Notes under the pieces: model-generated
Database searches by the model: none
What the model was told of the DNA's origin: nothing
The model's input: the letters and a program-made list of their open reading frames with translations, nothing else
Made by a program: the position numbers and the translations under genes
Shown here: piece by piece, positions 46,117 through 54,301 of the stretch
How positions within the stretch are numbered: position 1 is the first letter of the stretch
Layout of the letters: every line of letters begins with the position of its first letter
Origin: Gloeomargaritales cyanobacterium VI4D9
GTDB lineage: Bacteria > Cyanobacteriota > Cyanobacteriia > Gloeomargaritales > Gloeomargaritaceae
Length of the DNA: 64,000 bases
NCBI GenBank assembly: GCA_927797885.1
Contig: OV696605.1
Coordinates: 657,157-721,156, forward strand
Direction: 5' to 3'

Positions 46117-46125
46117 GGTTCTAAG

Positions 46126-47233
46126 CAGAAGTGTTGAAAGGTAGGTAAAGGCAGAAAAAGAGGGGTCAAAATATGGTATTCTAATTCATATAAACCAAAA
46201 CATGAAACAACTATGAAATTCAATTCTTTTCCCGGGATTGTCAAATTTTTACTCAAAGACCTGCCAACTAATGATTATCCAGTTCTAAATTCTCGCTTAT
46301 TTTGTTCAATCTGGTTTGCTGGCATTTTAGACAAAGGAATCAACAGTTTACGGGACTTATTTTACCAATTAAATCATGCGGGCATTAAGGTTGACTTATC
46401 CACGTTTTCTAAGGCGAACAAGACAAGAGACCCACAAATTTTTATGCATCTTTATCATAAATTATTGCATTATATTGAGGAAGCTCATCCTGAAAAGAGG
46501 TTGGTTTTATGTCCTTTTGATGCTACCGTAATACCGCTGATGAGTAAGTTATTTTGGCTCCAAGGCTATCGCCAAGTAAAGTTAATAACCACTTTGAATC
46601 AAGATACGAAATCTACTGGTCATTTAATTGTTAGTCCTGGACAGGCACATGAGATTAATTTTGGTGAAGATATTGTGAAAATGCTACCGGAAAATGGAGT
46701 CGCAGTCGGGGATAGAGGGTTTTGCAGTCACAAAGTATTTGAACAATTTATCGAAAATGATGCCCTTTTTATTATCCGTATTAAGTCGAATTGGAAATGG
46801 GATGAAAACTATCATATCACCACAGAACGAGGTAAGGCGAGAGTAGTTTGTTTTGGCAATGTTCAACAGAAAGTAGACTATTATTTAGCTACCAATATTC
46901 CTGAGGATGTAATGAGTAATGAAGAGATAGGGGAAGCCTATAGACAACGCTGGGCGATAGAGGTACTATGGAAATTTCTAAAGATGAACTTAAAGCTCGA
47001 TAAAATGATGAGTAAAAATTTGAATGGAATTACCATTCAAATTTATGTAATTTTAATAGTTTACTTGATATTGCAACTGTTAAAAGTTCCACGGATGTAC
47101 GGAAGTAAATTGGCAGATAAGTTCCGATATATACAAATCTTAATACGGCAGGAGTGGAATTTTGTCCATTGGCTCAATCGGGTCGTCCCACGCCTAAATA
47201 TGTAAAGTTTTATTGCAGGATTCAACACTTGTG
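46126..47233 (+). mobile_element. IS4-type insertion sequence, copy 2
   Basis: 1108 bp, the same element as copies 1, 3 and 4 but in the opposite orientation. Flanking 9-mers are ggttctaag on the left and ttccgaccc on the right, which do not match. On the right it is fused to a truncated IS5-type transposase gene whose first codons come from the IS4 end. Confidence 0.92.
46213..47205 (+). CDS. IS4-family DDE transposase, copy 2
   Basis: 330 residues, identical in sequence to copy 1 (see 23221). Intact, with its own ATG. Confidence 0.95.
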   Translation: MKFNSFPGIVKFLLKDLPTNDYPVLNSRLFCSIWFAGILDKGINSLRDLFYQLNHAGIKVDLSTFSKANKTRDPQIFMHLYHKLLHYIEEAHPEKRLVLCPFDATVIPLMSKLFWLQGYRQVKLITTLNQDTKSTGHLIVSPGQAHEINFGEDIVKMLPENGVAVGDRGFCSHKVFEQFIENDALFIIRIKSNWKWDENYHITTERGKARVVCFGNVQQKVDYYLATNIPEDVMSNEEIGEAYRQRWAIEVLWKFLKMNLKLDKMMSKNLNGITIQIYVILIVYLILQLLKVPRMYGSKLADKFRYIQILIRQEWNFVHWLNRVVPRLNM

Positions 47234-48163
47234 TTCCGACCCATATTAGAAACCATATATGACAAGGAAAGAAAGAGTAATGCGGGTCGAAAACCCACCG
47301 ACGTCATTGTGATGTTTAAATTGTTGATTCTCCAACAAATGTATGCCCTTAGTGACGATGAACTCGAGTTTCAAGTGAATGACCGTATCTCGTTCATGGA
47401 ATTCCTAGGATTGGGTATCGAAGACGCTATCCCTGATGCCAAAACGGTCTGGCTATTTCGGGATAATCTCGCCAAGCACGATCTAGTCAAAGAAGTATTT
47501 GCTCACTTTGATAATTACCTGAGAGAAAAAGGATATATTGTCGAAGTTGGTCAGATTGTGGATGCCACTCTCATTCCCGTGCCAGTCCAACGAAATACTC
47601 GGCAAGAAAATCAAGAAGTAAAGGAAGGGAAAATTCCTAAGCAATGGGAGGAAAAACCCCAGGTTTTACGGCAAAAGGATAGAGATGCCCGTTGGGTAAA
47701 GAAAAATGGTGTCAGCTATTTTGGCTATAAAAATCATATCAGTGTGGATGTAAAATATGGTTTTGTGCGTCATTATGTGGTCACGGATGCCTCCGTGCAT
47801 GACTCACAAGTATTCAGTCAACTGGTGGATATTGATGGGTCGGAAATCTGGGGAGATAGTGCCTATCACAGCACGGATTTAGAATGGACGTTAGCCAGGA
47901 TTGGATTTACCAGTCACATCCATGAAAAAGGCTACCGAAATCAGCCCCTAACCGCAGAGCAAAATGAAAAGAATCGCATCAAATCTAAAGTGAGAGCCAA
48001 GGTGGAACACGTATTTGGTCAGTGGGTGATGTGTCTTGGGGGTAAATTCATGCGTCTGATTGGTAAAACCAGAGTAGAAGCGGCAATTGGGTTGAAAAAT
48101 TTGGCTTATAATTTCCGCCGTTATGCGTTTTGGGAGCGGCAGTCCCTGGCCGATAATCTGTGA
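47234..48163 (+). pseudogene. IS5-type transposase, N-terminus lost
   Basis: About 310 residues remain. The DDE triad is complete: the Asp in QIVDATLIPVP, the Asp in WGDSAYHS and the Glu in RAKVEHVFGQ. The fold and spacing match the IS5-family branch whose full proteins begin with ~45 residues of an FGDPLE-type N-terminal segment before the FRPILE strand. Here FRPILETIYDKERKSNAGRKP follows directly after the end of IS4 copy 2, and an apparent TTG start at 47213 lies inside that IS4 end. The left inverted repeat is gone. The element is probably dead, although the catalytic domain is intact. Confidence 0.85.
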
Positions 48164-48197
48164 GTTTTGACCCCCTACTAAGTCTCTTTTCAATCAT

Positions 48198-48307
48198 ATC
48201 TACAGCAATCTATAAAACCCAGTCATCTTAGTACAAAAAAGTACTGAGCAATGCTATGCTGTTTTTGTGTTTCGTTCTCATATTTTGAATAAATAGAGGT
48301 GCCCTAA
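48198..48307. repeat. R8 foldback arm, right copy
   Basis: Nearly identical to 24301-24412 (shared ACTTTTTTGTACTAAGATGA in reverse, and the TAGAGGTGCCCTA end). It truncates the 3' end of the VWA gene, whose last codons (LLGHLYLFKI) are read from this arm. Confidence 0.7.
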
Positions 48308-49190
48308 TAGAATTTGCCACCAAAGTTGTCCCCACAAATAACCATTGACCAAGCAAACTTCACCACCACCTGGCTTCGGGGTACAAAATTCTTGTACAGT
48401 AGGTGGAATGTCTACGACTGTAAGCTGAAAGTTGCCGGGCTGAATGCTTTTTTGGGTCATAGGTAAGGCTTTCATCCACTGAGTCCGCTCCGTAGCGATA
48501 GGGCTGTCCTTGAGACCACAGGGGCTAGCGGGAACCTCAATCCACTGATGAGCTTCACCCTGAGGAAGGTTAAGAGGAGCGTCTGTCAACCAGATTACTG
48601 ACTGGGCTTTAATGGGGGATTGGGCTTGTAATCGGTTTTGATTCTGTTGCGCAAGATACCGATAGACGTAGAGTTCAGCACATTGAATATCGGTTCCCAG
48701 AAGTGTTGAATCTTAAGATTTTGAGGGTTTGTGCCAAAATGTGCATCTAACCTGATGATACAAAACATTGTCATTTAGGGGCTAGATTCTCATTTATAAC
48801 AAAAAATTTTCTCATTAAGTGTTTTGCCTGGCTCGAATTTATGAACTTTTGTTGCAGGGTTCAACACTACTGATCGGTTCCCTGTTCTGACCCAGGGTTT
48901 TGGGGAATGGCTTGCAGGATTTGAGGGATGTCATTTACCCCTTTGTAATCGAAAGAAACTGGCTTTTGTGTTGTAGTCGCAAAAGAGATAATATGTAATG
49001 TGTCGCCCTTAACAAGACTTTTCTCAACAATCTGTCTCAGGTGTAAGCGTCCTGGATCGCTCAGTCCAACACTTTCCGTTAAGTCAATAGCTAAAACTAC
49101 GTCTCGTCCACCCCAACGTGCAATCCAGTTTAGAGCAGCGTTTTGTAGGGGGGAAAGGGAACGGTTCCCGGGGACAGTTAGGGTAGTCAT
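48278..49190 (-). pseudogene. VWA-domain protein gene split by a mini-IS4 element
   Basis: The N-terminal part (49190 down to 48873) encodes a von Willebrand A fold with the MIDAS-like DVVLAIDLTESVG and GDTLHIISFATTT. It is interrupted at 48698-48872 by R7. Removing R7 and one copy of its 9-bp duplication rejoins the frame exactly: ...EQGT-DIQCAELYVYRYLAQQ...VIWLTDAPLNL, continuing to the stop at 48278. The 3' end is also cut by a repeat arm near 48307, so the natural C-terminus is missing. Cyanobacterial relatives are larger surface or membrane proteins. Two separate short frames are what remains readable. Confidence 0.8.
48698..48872. mobile_element. R7: 175-bp mini-element derived from the IS4 type
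   Basis: Ends CAGAAGTGTTGAA and (reverse) CAGTAGTGTTGAA, the same terminal repeat as the 1108-bp IS4 element. It is bordered by a 9-bp duplication ATCGGTTCC at 48689-48697 and 48873-48881, the same duplication length as IS4 copies 3 and 4. It has no coding capacity, so it was presumably moved by the IS4 transposase. Confidence 0.88.
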
Positions 49191-49333
49191 TCAATGCGTG
49201 TGAGTATCAAGTCCGACTGCCTGCAATTGTAGACACTAATTCTGATGGGTGTAAAGAGTAATTGTTAAGGTAAGGGTAACATCACTCCGTTTGCTACCAT
49301 AGCAGTTCTAAATGAATTTATGGAGAGTCTCAA

Positions 49334-49454
49334 GGGCACCTCTATTAATTCATGGCTATTGAGAATGACCCCTGCATTATTGATAATTGCCAACGAGAGA
49401 ATGGGGCTTCCAGACTCTCTGTGTCAGTACAAAAAACAATAAATAGAGGTTCCC
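49334..49454. repeat. R4 element in R5, first
   Basis: GGGCACCTCTATTAATTCAT to AATAGAGGTTCCC, bounded by a TCAA(G) duplication of R5 sequence. Confidence 0.78.
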
Positions 49455-49470
49455 TCAAGTAAATAATGAT

Positions 49471-49691
49471 GGGCACCTCCATTAGTTCATGACTATTGAG
49501 AATATAGCTAAGCATACAAAGGTTGACATGATATGGGTCGCTGGGCGTAGCCCCGCATTGGTTTCCCAGAATCTTAAGGCGACAACCTAACCGTACTTAG
49601 CTATAACACCCCCATTATTGATAATTACCAACGAGAGAATAGGGCTTCCAAGCCTGCCGTGTAAGTACAAAAATCAATCGGTGGGAGTGCC
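49471..49691. repeat. R4 element in R5, second, holding R3
   Basis: GGGCACCTCCATTAGTTCAT to GGTGGGAGTGCC, bounded by TGAT on both sides. It is split by R3 at 49503-49605. Confidence 0.78.
49503..49605. repeat. R3 element, innermost
   Basis: 103 bp, TATAGCTAAGCATAC to GTACTTAGCTATA, the same family as 32510-32614. It interrupts the R4 sequence GAGAAT/CACCCCCATTATTG at a TA. Confidence 0.8.
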
Positions 49692-49877
49692 TGATATTGT
49701 ACTGCGATAAACGCTCAAAATCCTGCGACAGCGAGAGGTTTGCTAAAATTATGTCCCATGCCATCATTAGTAAATTGAAACTCTCAATTTATGAATTTAG
49801 AATATCGGTCGCAGGGACACTGCCCCTGTCCTTGGTTCTGGAAAATTTTTGTTTGTAAATCAAGTAGGATTGCTATA

Positions 49878-49994
49878 TACAGTCTATTTATCAATTAAAG
49901 GGTACAAAAAGCCTCGATCATCCTAAAGGCTTACCAACATTGACCTACGGTAAGTGGGGTTCAACTGTATCCCATAACCCCTCAAAAGACTGTA
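49878..49994. repeat. R6 element
   Basis: TACAGTCTATTTATCAATTA to CTCAAAAGACTGTA, uninterrupted. It abuts the right end of R1 at 49877. Together these elements fill 49298-49994; 49191-49297 holds nothing recognisable. Confidence 0.75.
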
Positions 49995-50068
49995 ATCGCA
50001 TGGGAAGTTTGCTGGAAACTGATTTCTGTAAATGCCTGTTGCGTAATCATGGCGGAACGTCTCCAAAA

Positions 50069-50254
50069 TTAGCCACCAAGTGCTGTATCATCCCGGATCA
50101 CGACGGCTTCAAGGCTCAACTGCCGCCCGTGCACCGCTGTAATCGCCCAGCGCAGGGGGGTGCCGTAGGTTTGTAAATGCCCCTGAATTTGGGAAATTAA
50201 TGTGGGCAAATGCCCGTCCCAGTCGAGGGTGGTGGTGATCAAAGCCAGGGTCAT
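50069..50254 (-). CDS. Small protein of unknown function
   Basis: A 61-residue protein from ATG 50254 (MTLALITTTLDWDGHLPTLI). The pattern of a short beta strand, then an amphipathic helix (ISQIQGHLQTYG), then LRWAITAVHGRQLSLEAVVI suggests a small alpha/beta fold that I believe recurs in cyanobacteria but cannot name. The ATG is preceded by a weak ribosome-binding site. It is divergent from the ABC-2 permease gene, with 66 bases between. Confidence 0.5.
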   Translation of the reverse strand: MTLALITTTLDWDGHLPTLISQIQGHLQTYGTPLRWAITAVHGRQLSLEAVVIRDDTALGG

Positions 50255-50320
50255 GGGTGGAAGAATGCCGGGGGGATGCGTTAGCCTAATTTTAGCAATG
50301 CTTATCCAACCGATATTCCT

Positions 50321-51181
50321 ATGAGTTCTACTGTCACTTCCCCTCCTTGGCAACTCGAGACGACCGCTCATCCCACTGCGGAACTCATCCAGGAAACCTG
50401 GGCTTTGACCCGGCGGTTACTGATTCAACTACAACGCCGTCCGTCAACTTTGGTGGCGGGAATTATTCAGCCCTTGATGTGGTTGATTTTATTCGGAGCT
50501 TTATTTCAAAATGCCCCCAGTGGTTTTTTTAGTGACGGGGTGAATTATGCCCAATTTTTGAGTGCGGGAATTATTGTATTCACCGCATTTTCGGGAGCAT
50601 TGAATGCGGGCTTGCCGGTGATGTTTGACCGGGAATTTGGCTTTTTGAATCGCTTTTTGGTGGCGCCTTTGGTGTCCCGTTTTTCCATCGTTTTAGCCTC
50701 CACGATTTTTATTACCCTCCTGAGTTTGGTGCAGACGGTGGCGGTGATGTTGACTAGCTATCTGCTAGGGGGTGGTCTGCCGGGGGTCGGCGGCTTTTTC
50801 CTGGTGGTGGGGATTGTGATGCTGTTGGTCTTGGGCATGACCGCTTTGAGTTTGGGGCTGACCTTTACCCTGCCGGGGCACGTGGAATTGCTGGCGGTGA
50901 TTTTTGTGGTGAATCTGCCCCTTTTGTTTGCCAGTACGGCGTTGGCTCCCCTGGCGTTTATGCCGAAGTGGTTGCAGGCGATTGCCAGTATCAATCCCCT
51001 CAGCTACGCCATCGAGCCGATTCGTTACCTCTATTTGCACCCGGATTGGCAGTGGTCGGGGACGGTGATGGCGACCCCCTGGGGGAATTTGTCCCTGGGC
51101 GGCTGTTTGCTGATTTTGACCCTGTTTGACGGGTTGATTATCCTGAGCGTTCGCAAATCATTGCACCGGAAATTGAGTTAG
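50321..51181 (+). CDS. ABC-2 type transporter permease
   Basis: A 286-residue membrane protein with six predicted helices. An N-terminal amphipathic stretch (LIQETWALTRRLLIQLQRRP) is followed by IIQPLMWLILFGALFQ and the conserved MFDREFGFLNRFLVAPLVSR loop. NPLSYAIEPIRYLYL near the C-terminus is the ABC-2 signature. Such permeases pair with a separate DrrA-like ATPase, usually encoded just upstream. None is present here, so the partner is elsewhere. Export of a lipid, drug or glycan is likely. Confidence 0.92.
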   Translation: MSSTVTSPPWQLETTAHPTAELIQETWALTRRLLIQLQRRPSTLVAGIIQPLMWLILFGALFQNAPSGFFSDGVNYAQFLSAGIIVFTAFSGALNAGLPVMFDREFGFLNRFLVAPLVSRFSIVLASTIFITLLSLVQTVAVMLTSYLLGGGLPGVGGFFLVVGIVMLLVLGMTALSLGLTFTLPGHVELLAVIFVVNLPLLFASTALAPLAFMPKWLQAIASINPLSYAIEPIRYLYLHPDWQWSGTVMATPWGNLSLGGCLLILTLFDGLIILSVRKSLHRKLS

Positions 51182-51483
51182 GCGGGGGCAGGTGGGATTG
51201 GCGTTGTCCCCCAGTCAGGGAACCCTTGTACCTGCATTGGGTGAGGGTATCGATGAAGAGAATACCAAAAATCTGTTTATTGAGGGCGTTGACACCGCCT
51301 TAGATGGCAGAGAGAAGTTCATGTTAGCCGATGGTTCTTGTAATGTCAAAACAATTTAGGAGAAAATTTGGTAGTGCTATCCAAGTAATTGTTTATTATT
51401 ACAATTTTATTACAATTAGTATCATGTCTTCCCAAAGGAGTGGATGCCATTCCAGACGATAGGCTCTCTAAGTTCTCGGTAGT

Positions 51484-51610
51484 TATAGTCATTTCAAACA
51501 AGTTTGCAACATTCGCCTTCACCTAAACCCTCTCCTGGAAAGGAATAGAGCGGTTGCAAATACCTAAAAAGTGTCGCAAAAGTGTCGCATTCTAAAACGG
51601 AATGACTATA
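51484..51610. repeat. R2 element
   Basis: 127 bp, TATAGTCATTTCAAACAAGT to AACGGAATGACTATA, the same family as 7201-7317. It abuts an IS5 remnant. The spacer 51182-51483 otherwise shows only a short coding-like stretch near 51250-51360 without a start. Confidence 0.75.
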
Positions 51611-51798
51611 TTCCGTCTGAAAAGAATAGAAAAACACAGCGACATTATGATAAACATTTATACAAAGAAAGGCATTTAATCGAATGCTTTTTTCACAGGT
51701 TAAAGCAGTACCGACATCTATTTTCTCGTTGTGATAAATTGGCCAGAAACTTCTTGAGCTTTCTCTACTTTGTCGGTGCCCTCTTCTGGCTTAAATAA
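51599..51798 (+). pseudogene. IS5-family transposase C-terminal remnant
   Basis: YIPSEKNRKTQRHYDKHLYK, then RHLIECFFHRLKQYR and LARNFLSFLYFVGALFWLK are the C-terminal end of an IS5-family (IS427-like) second reading frame, with the Glu of the DDE triad in LIECFF. The front of the gene is lost at the R2 junction. Confidence 0.85.
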
Positions 51799-51813
51799 AA
51801 GATCAACACAACC

Positions 51814-51915
51814 TATAGCAATCCTATTTGATTAACAAACATAAATTCCTCAGAACCAAGGACGGGGGCGGTGCCCCTGCGACCCCCTGTTCCATTCTCA
51901 TTTAGGATTGCTATA
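51814..51915. repeat. R1 element next to the HAD gene stop
   Basis: 102 bp, complete. It ends two bases before the stop codon of the HAD gene on the opposite strand and may therefore serve as its 3' hairpin. Confidence 0.87.
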
Positions 51916-51917
51916 GA

Positions 51918-52616
51918 TCAGGTCAAGATCAGGTCAGTCAAGGTCGTCACCCGGTCAGGCATGGGGGTTCCCCCCGTCCGGCACAGGTGAATCCCCCGCC
52001 AACCCATTCCCCTGGCTCCCAACACATCCGCCGTCCAACTGTCCCCGATGTGCCAGATGGGGGGTTCGGGTTCCCCTTGGGCGTGCCAGGCGGACTGAAA
52101 AATCTCCCCCTGGGGTTTGGCGGCTCCCACCCGGCTGGAAATGGTCACGGTGCGGAACCAGGGGCTTAACCCCAACGCATCCAGTACATCATACAAACGA
52201 CCATCAAAATTGGAAATCACCCCCAGGGGAATCCCCAGCCCGTGCCAGTGCTGTAAAACCGGCAGGACATCCGGGTACAATTCCCAGGGGTCGGCGGTGG
52301 CAAAGGTGGCATACACCTGGGGGAAAAAAGCGGCAAAATCCCCAATTTCCGCCAATCCCCCCGCCTGGGCAAAGGTCTGATGGGTAATCCGATACCAATA
52401 GTCATACTCCACCTGGGGGATGTCCTGGGGGGCAACTCCGGGAAACGCTGGGGGCGGGGCACTGGCAAAGCACTGCTGGAATGCCCGTTGCAAGTCCGCT
52501 GGCGGCACAATGACCCCCACCCGGCGGGCACATGCGCTGTAGATGTCCCCCACTGAACCCCGCACGTCAAACAGGGTTCCCACCGCATCCAGGAAGATGG
52601 CTCCCGGTCGTCCCAT
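51918..52616 (-). CDS. HAD-superfamily hydrolase (REG-2-like)
   Basis: A 232-residue phosphatase-like protein. Motif I is IFLDAVGTLFDVRG, where the usual second Asp is replaced by Val, as in the REG-2-like (HAD-IA) subgroup. Motif II is GVISNFDGRL, the motif III Lys is in GAAKPQGEIF and motif IV is WHIGDSWTADVLGAR. The helical cap between motifs I and II fits subclass I. The substrate is unknown. Its ATG overlaps the stop of the upstream gene (TGATG), so the two are translated together. Confidence 0.9.
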   Translation of the reverse strand: MGRPGAIFLDAVGTLFDVRGSVGDIYSACARRVGVIVPPADLQRAFQQCFASAPPPAFPGVAPQDIPQVEYDYWYRITHQTFAQAGGLAEIGDFAAFFPQVYATFATADPWELYPDVLPVLQHWHGLGIPLGVISNFDGRLYDVLDALGLSPWFRTVTISSRVGAAKPQGEIFQSAWHAQGEPEPPIWHIGDSWTADVLGARGMGWRGIHLCRTGGTPMPDRVTTLTDLILT

Positions 52617-53032
52617 CAGGATTCCCGCACCGTCTGCACCTGCGCCAGGGTACGCAATCGCTGGTACTGGGGTTCCGTCACCGCCGCCGGGAGGAGGGGC
52701 AAGGGGGAACGGGGCAGTACCCGGGGCAAAGGACTGCTCAAGCGTGGGGCGGGGGAGCGGCTCACCAACCGTTCAAAATCCCCGGAATAGTGGGGATGGG
52801 GACGACCTTGCCGTTGCCAAAGATTCAAGACCTGTTCTACGGAAATGGTTTTATAGCGGGCTTGATAAAGGGTTTCCACCACCGCCGGGCGCACCCATTC
52901 CGCTGGATATTGCTCCGCCCAAGCCTGGGCAATCAACGTCGCCTGTGTCTCATCGGGTTCATAACGGTAGCGCACCAGCAAGGGCACCACCTCCGCCACC
53001 ACACGGGAAATGGGAGACACGGGGGAGAGCAT
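52616..53032 (-). CDS. Conserved-looking protein of unknown function
   Basis: A 138-residue protein started at the ATG of MLSPVSPISRVVAEVVPLLV (53032). The first ~95 residues are helical (YEPDETQATLIAQAWAEQYP, VVETLYQARYKTISVEQVLN) and look like a compact DNA- or protein-binding domain. The remainder is proline and arginine rich (SSPLPRVLPRSPLPLLP) and probably disordered. No membrane segment. I do not recognise the family. It is coupled to the HAD gene by a one-base overlap. Confidence 0.65.
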   Translation of the reverse strand: MLSPVSPISRVVAEVVPLLVRYRYEPDETQATLIAQAWAEQYPAEWVRPAVVETLYQARYKTISVEQVLNLWQRQGRPHPHYSGDFERLVSRSPAPRLSSPLPRVLPRSPLPLLPAAVTEPQYQRLRTLAQVQTVRES

Positions 53033-53147
53033 AAATACCACATAGCCCAGTGACGGCACTATACCAAGAGAAACCGGAAATGTCCACTGTTATCAAATTG
53101 GGGTAAAATAAATTCGCCCCGTTTAGGACACTGTACAGGCAAATTTT

Positions 53148-54281
53148 ATGATACCACCCCGAAGTTCATGCCTTTTTCGCCCAGCCATTGGGGCGTTTCT
53201 CCTGGCGGGGACGTTGTGGCTCGGTGGGTATCCCGCCCAAGCCAGCGGCGATTACCTGGTGGTGGATGAATTTGGCAAAAGCCAGTACCGGGTGAATCCC
53301 CAGCAAATTTTTCAGGAGCAACCCCTGCCAGCGGGGAAGGTTACCTTTGACCCCCAGGAATTGTTGATTGTCTTGATCAACACCCGCCGCTATTTTCGGG
53401 AACAGGAACAGCGGGATGCGGTGATCCAACGCCCAGGACTGATGGGGGCACTGGGGGTAGAGGTGGCGGATGTGACCCGTACCTTGGATTTTATGATCGA
53501 GGTGCTCCTGCACGACCTCACCCAAGCCCAGCCGATCCGATTGCACAATCCCGACTTTATCCGCACGCACTTCCGGGGGTGGGGCTGGCGGGCGTATCGT
53601 CCTGAGGGCGGCAGTGCTTCCCAATTGCGGCTCACTAAATATGCCGTGTTTCGCCATGCGGGTACCCGGCAACCCCAGGGGGATTATGTCTATGCGTTGT
53701 ACAGCATTAATGACGCAGAGACGGGGTCAGAATTTTACAAAAAATACACCAAACAGGAGGTGTTGGCGGGTGCCTATGCGCCCGGTCGTCCCGATGCGGG
53801 GAAAGTTACACCCCTGGCTTACCTAACTCGGACGGGGTTGGAAGAGGCATTATTACAAGGTACAATTTTAGTCCAATTTCCCGACCGCAGTACCAGTTAT
53901 TTCAACGTGGACCGGAACAATGGCATTGCCTTTGTGCGGGGGGTTGACCCCTGGGCGCAAAAACGCTACTGGTATTTCCGGGAGGTGAATGCCATCCGGG
54001 GCTATGGCAGTGAGATTGGCAACAAAATCGCCATCCGTCCGGGGGTGACCTTCGCCGGGGATGTGTGGAATGTGGGGCTGGGGCGGATCGTCCTGCTGGA
54101 GCGGGCACCGGGGCAGTGGATGCTGGGGGCGATTGCCGATACGGGGGGTGCTTTTTTGCCCAACCTGGCGCAGTTGGATTACCTGGCAGGGATTTTCCCC
54201 AGCCGTCAGGAATTTTTTGCCTACAACCGCCGTTTACCCGAATATACCCAGGCGTATATTTTAATTAAGAAGGATGAATAG
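53148..54281 (+). CDS. Secreted protein with a possible 3D (MltA-like) domain
   Basis: A 377-residue protein. Residues ~8-33 form a signal peptide (AIGAFLLAGTLWLGGYPAQA). The mature part begins DYLVVDEFGKSQYRVNPQQI. The middle contains HDLTQAQPIRLHNPDF and FRGWGWRAYRPEGG. A C-terminal part has YWYFREVNAIRGYG, IAIRPGVTFAGDVWNVG, then IADTGGAFLPNLAQLDYLAG. The DTGGAF-x-N-x-x-Q-x-DY pattern resembles the three-aspartate region of MltA-type transglycosylases, but this is by eye only. A role in cell-wall turnover is a guess. Confidence 0.7.
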   Translation: MIPPRSSCLFRPAIGAFLLAGTLWLGGYPAQASGDYLVVDEFGKSQYRVNPQQIFQEQPLPAGKVTFDPQELLIVLINTRRYFREQEQRDAVIQRPGLMGALGVEVADVTRTLDFMIEVLLHDLTQAQPIRLHNPDFIRTHFRGWGWRAYRPEGGSASQLRLTKYAVFRHAGTRQPQGDYVYALYSINDAETGSEFYKKYTKQEVLAGAYAPGRPDAGKVTPLAYLTRTGLEEALLQGTILVQFPDRSTSYFNVDRNNGIAFVRGVDPWAQKRYWYFREVNAIRGYGSEIGNKIAIRPGVTFAGDVWNVGLGRIVLLERAPGQWMLGAIADTGGAFLPNLAQLDYLAGIFPSRQEFFAYNRRLPEYTQAYILIKKDE

Positions 54282-54301
54282 CTCAATGAACCGTCTTGGC
54301 G

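Larger units (their letters stand above)
49323..49785. repeat. R5 element carrying two R4 insertions
   Basis: Starts GAGAGTCTCAAG and ends ATTGAAACTCTC. Relative to the simple R5 copy at 16518 it is interrupted after TCAAG by R4 (49334-49454) and after ATGAT by a second R4 (49471-49691). The rest is collinear with that copy. Confidence 0.8.
49298..49877. repeat. R1 element containing an R5 compound
   Basis: The left end CATAGCAGTTCTAAATGA is a degraded R1 terminus. The right part from 49794 (ATATCGGTCGCAGGGACACT ... CAAGTAGGATTGCTATA) is R1. R5 is inserted at 49323 with an 8-bp duplication AATTTATG (49315-49322 and 49786-49793). Confidence 0.8.

Noticed and set aside
51250-51360. Coding-like stretch (NLFIEGVDTALDGREKFMLADG, then a stop)
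   Set aside because: No start, no recognisable domain and too short. It may be a gene remnant but I cannot support a call.
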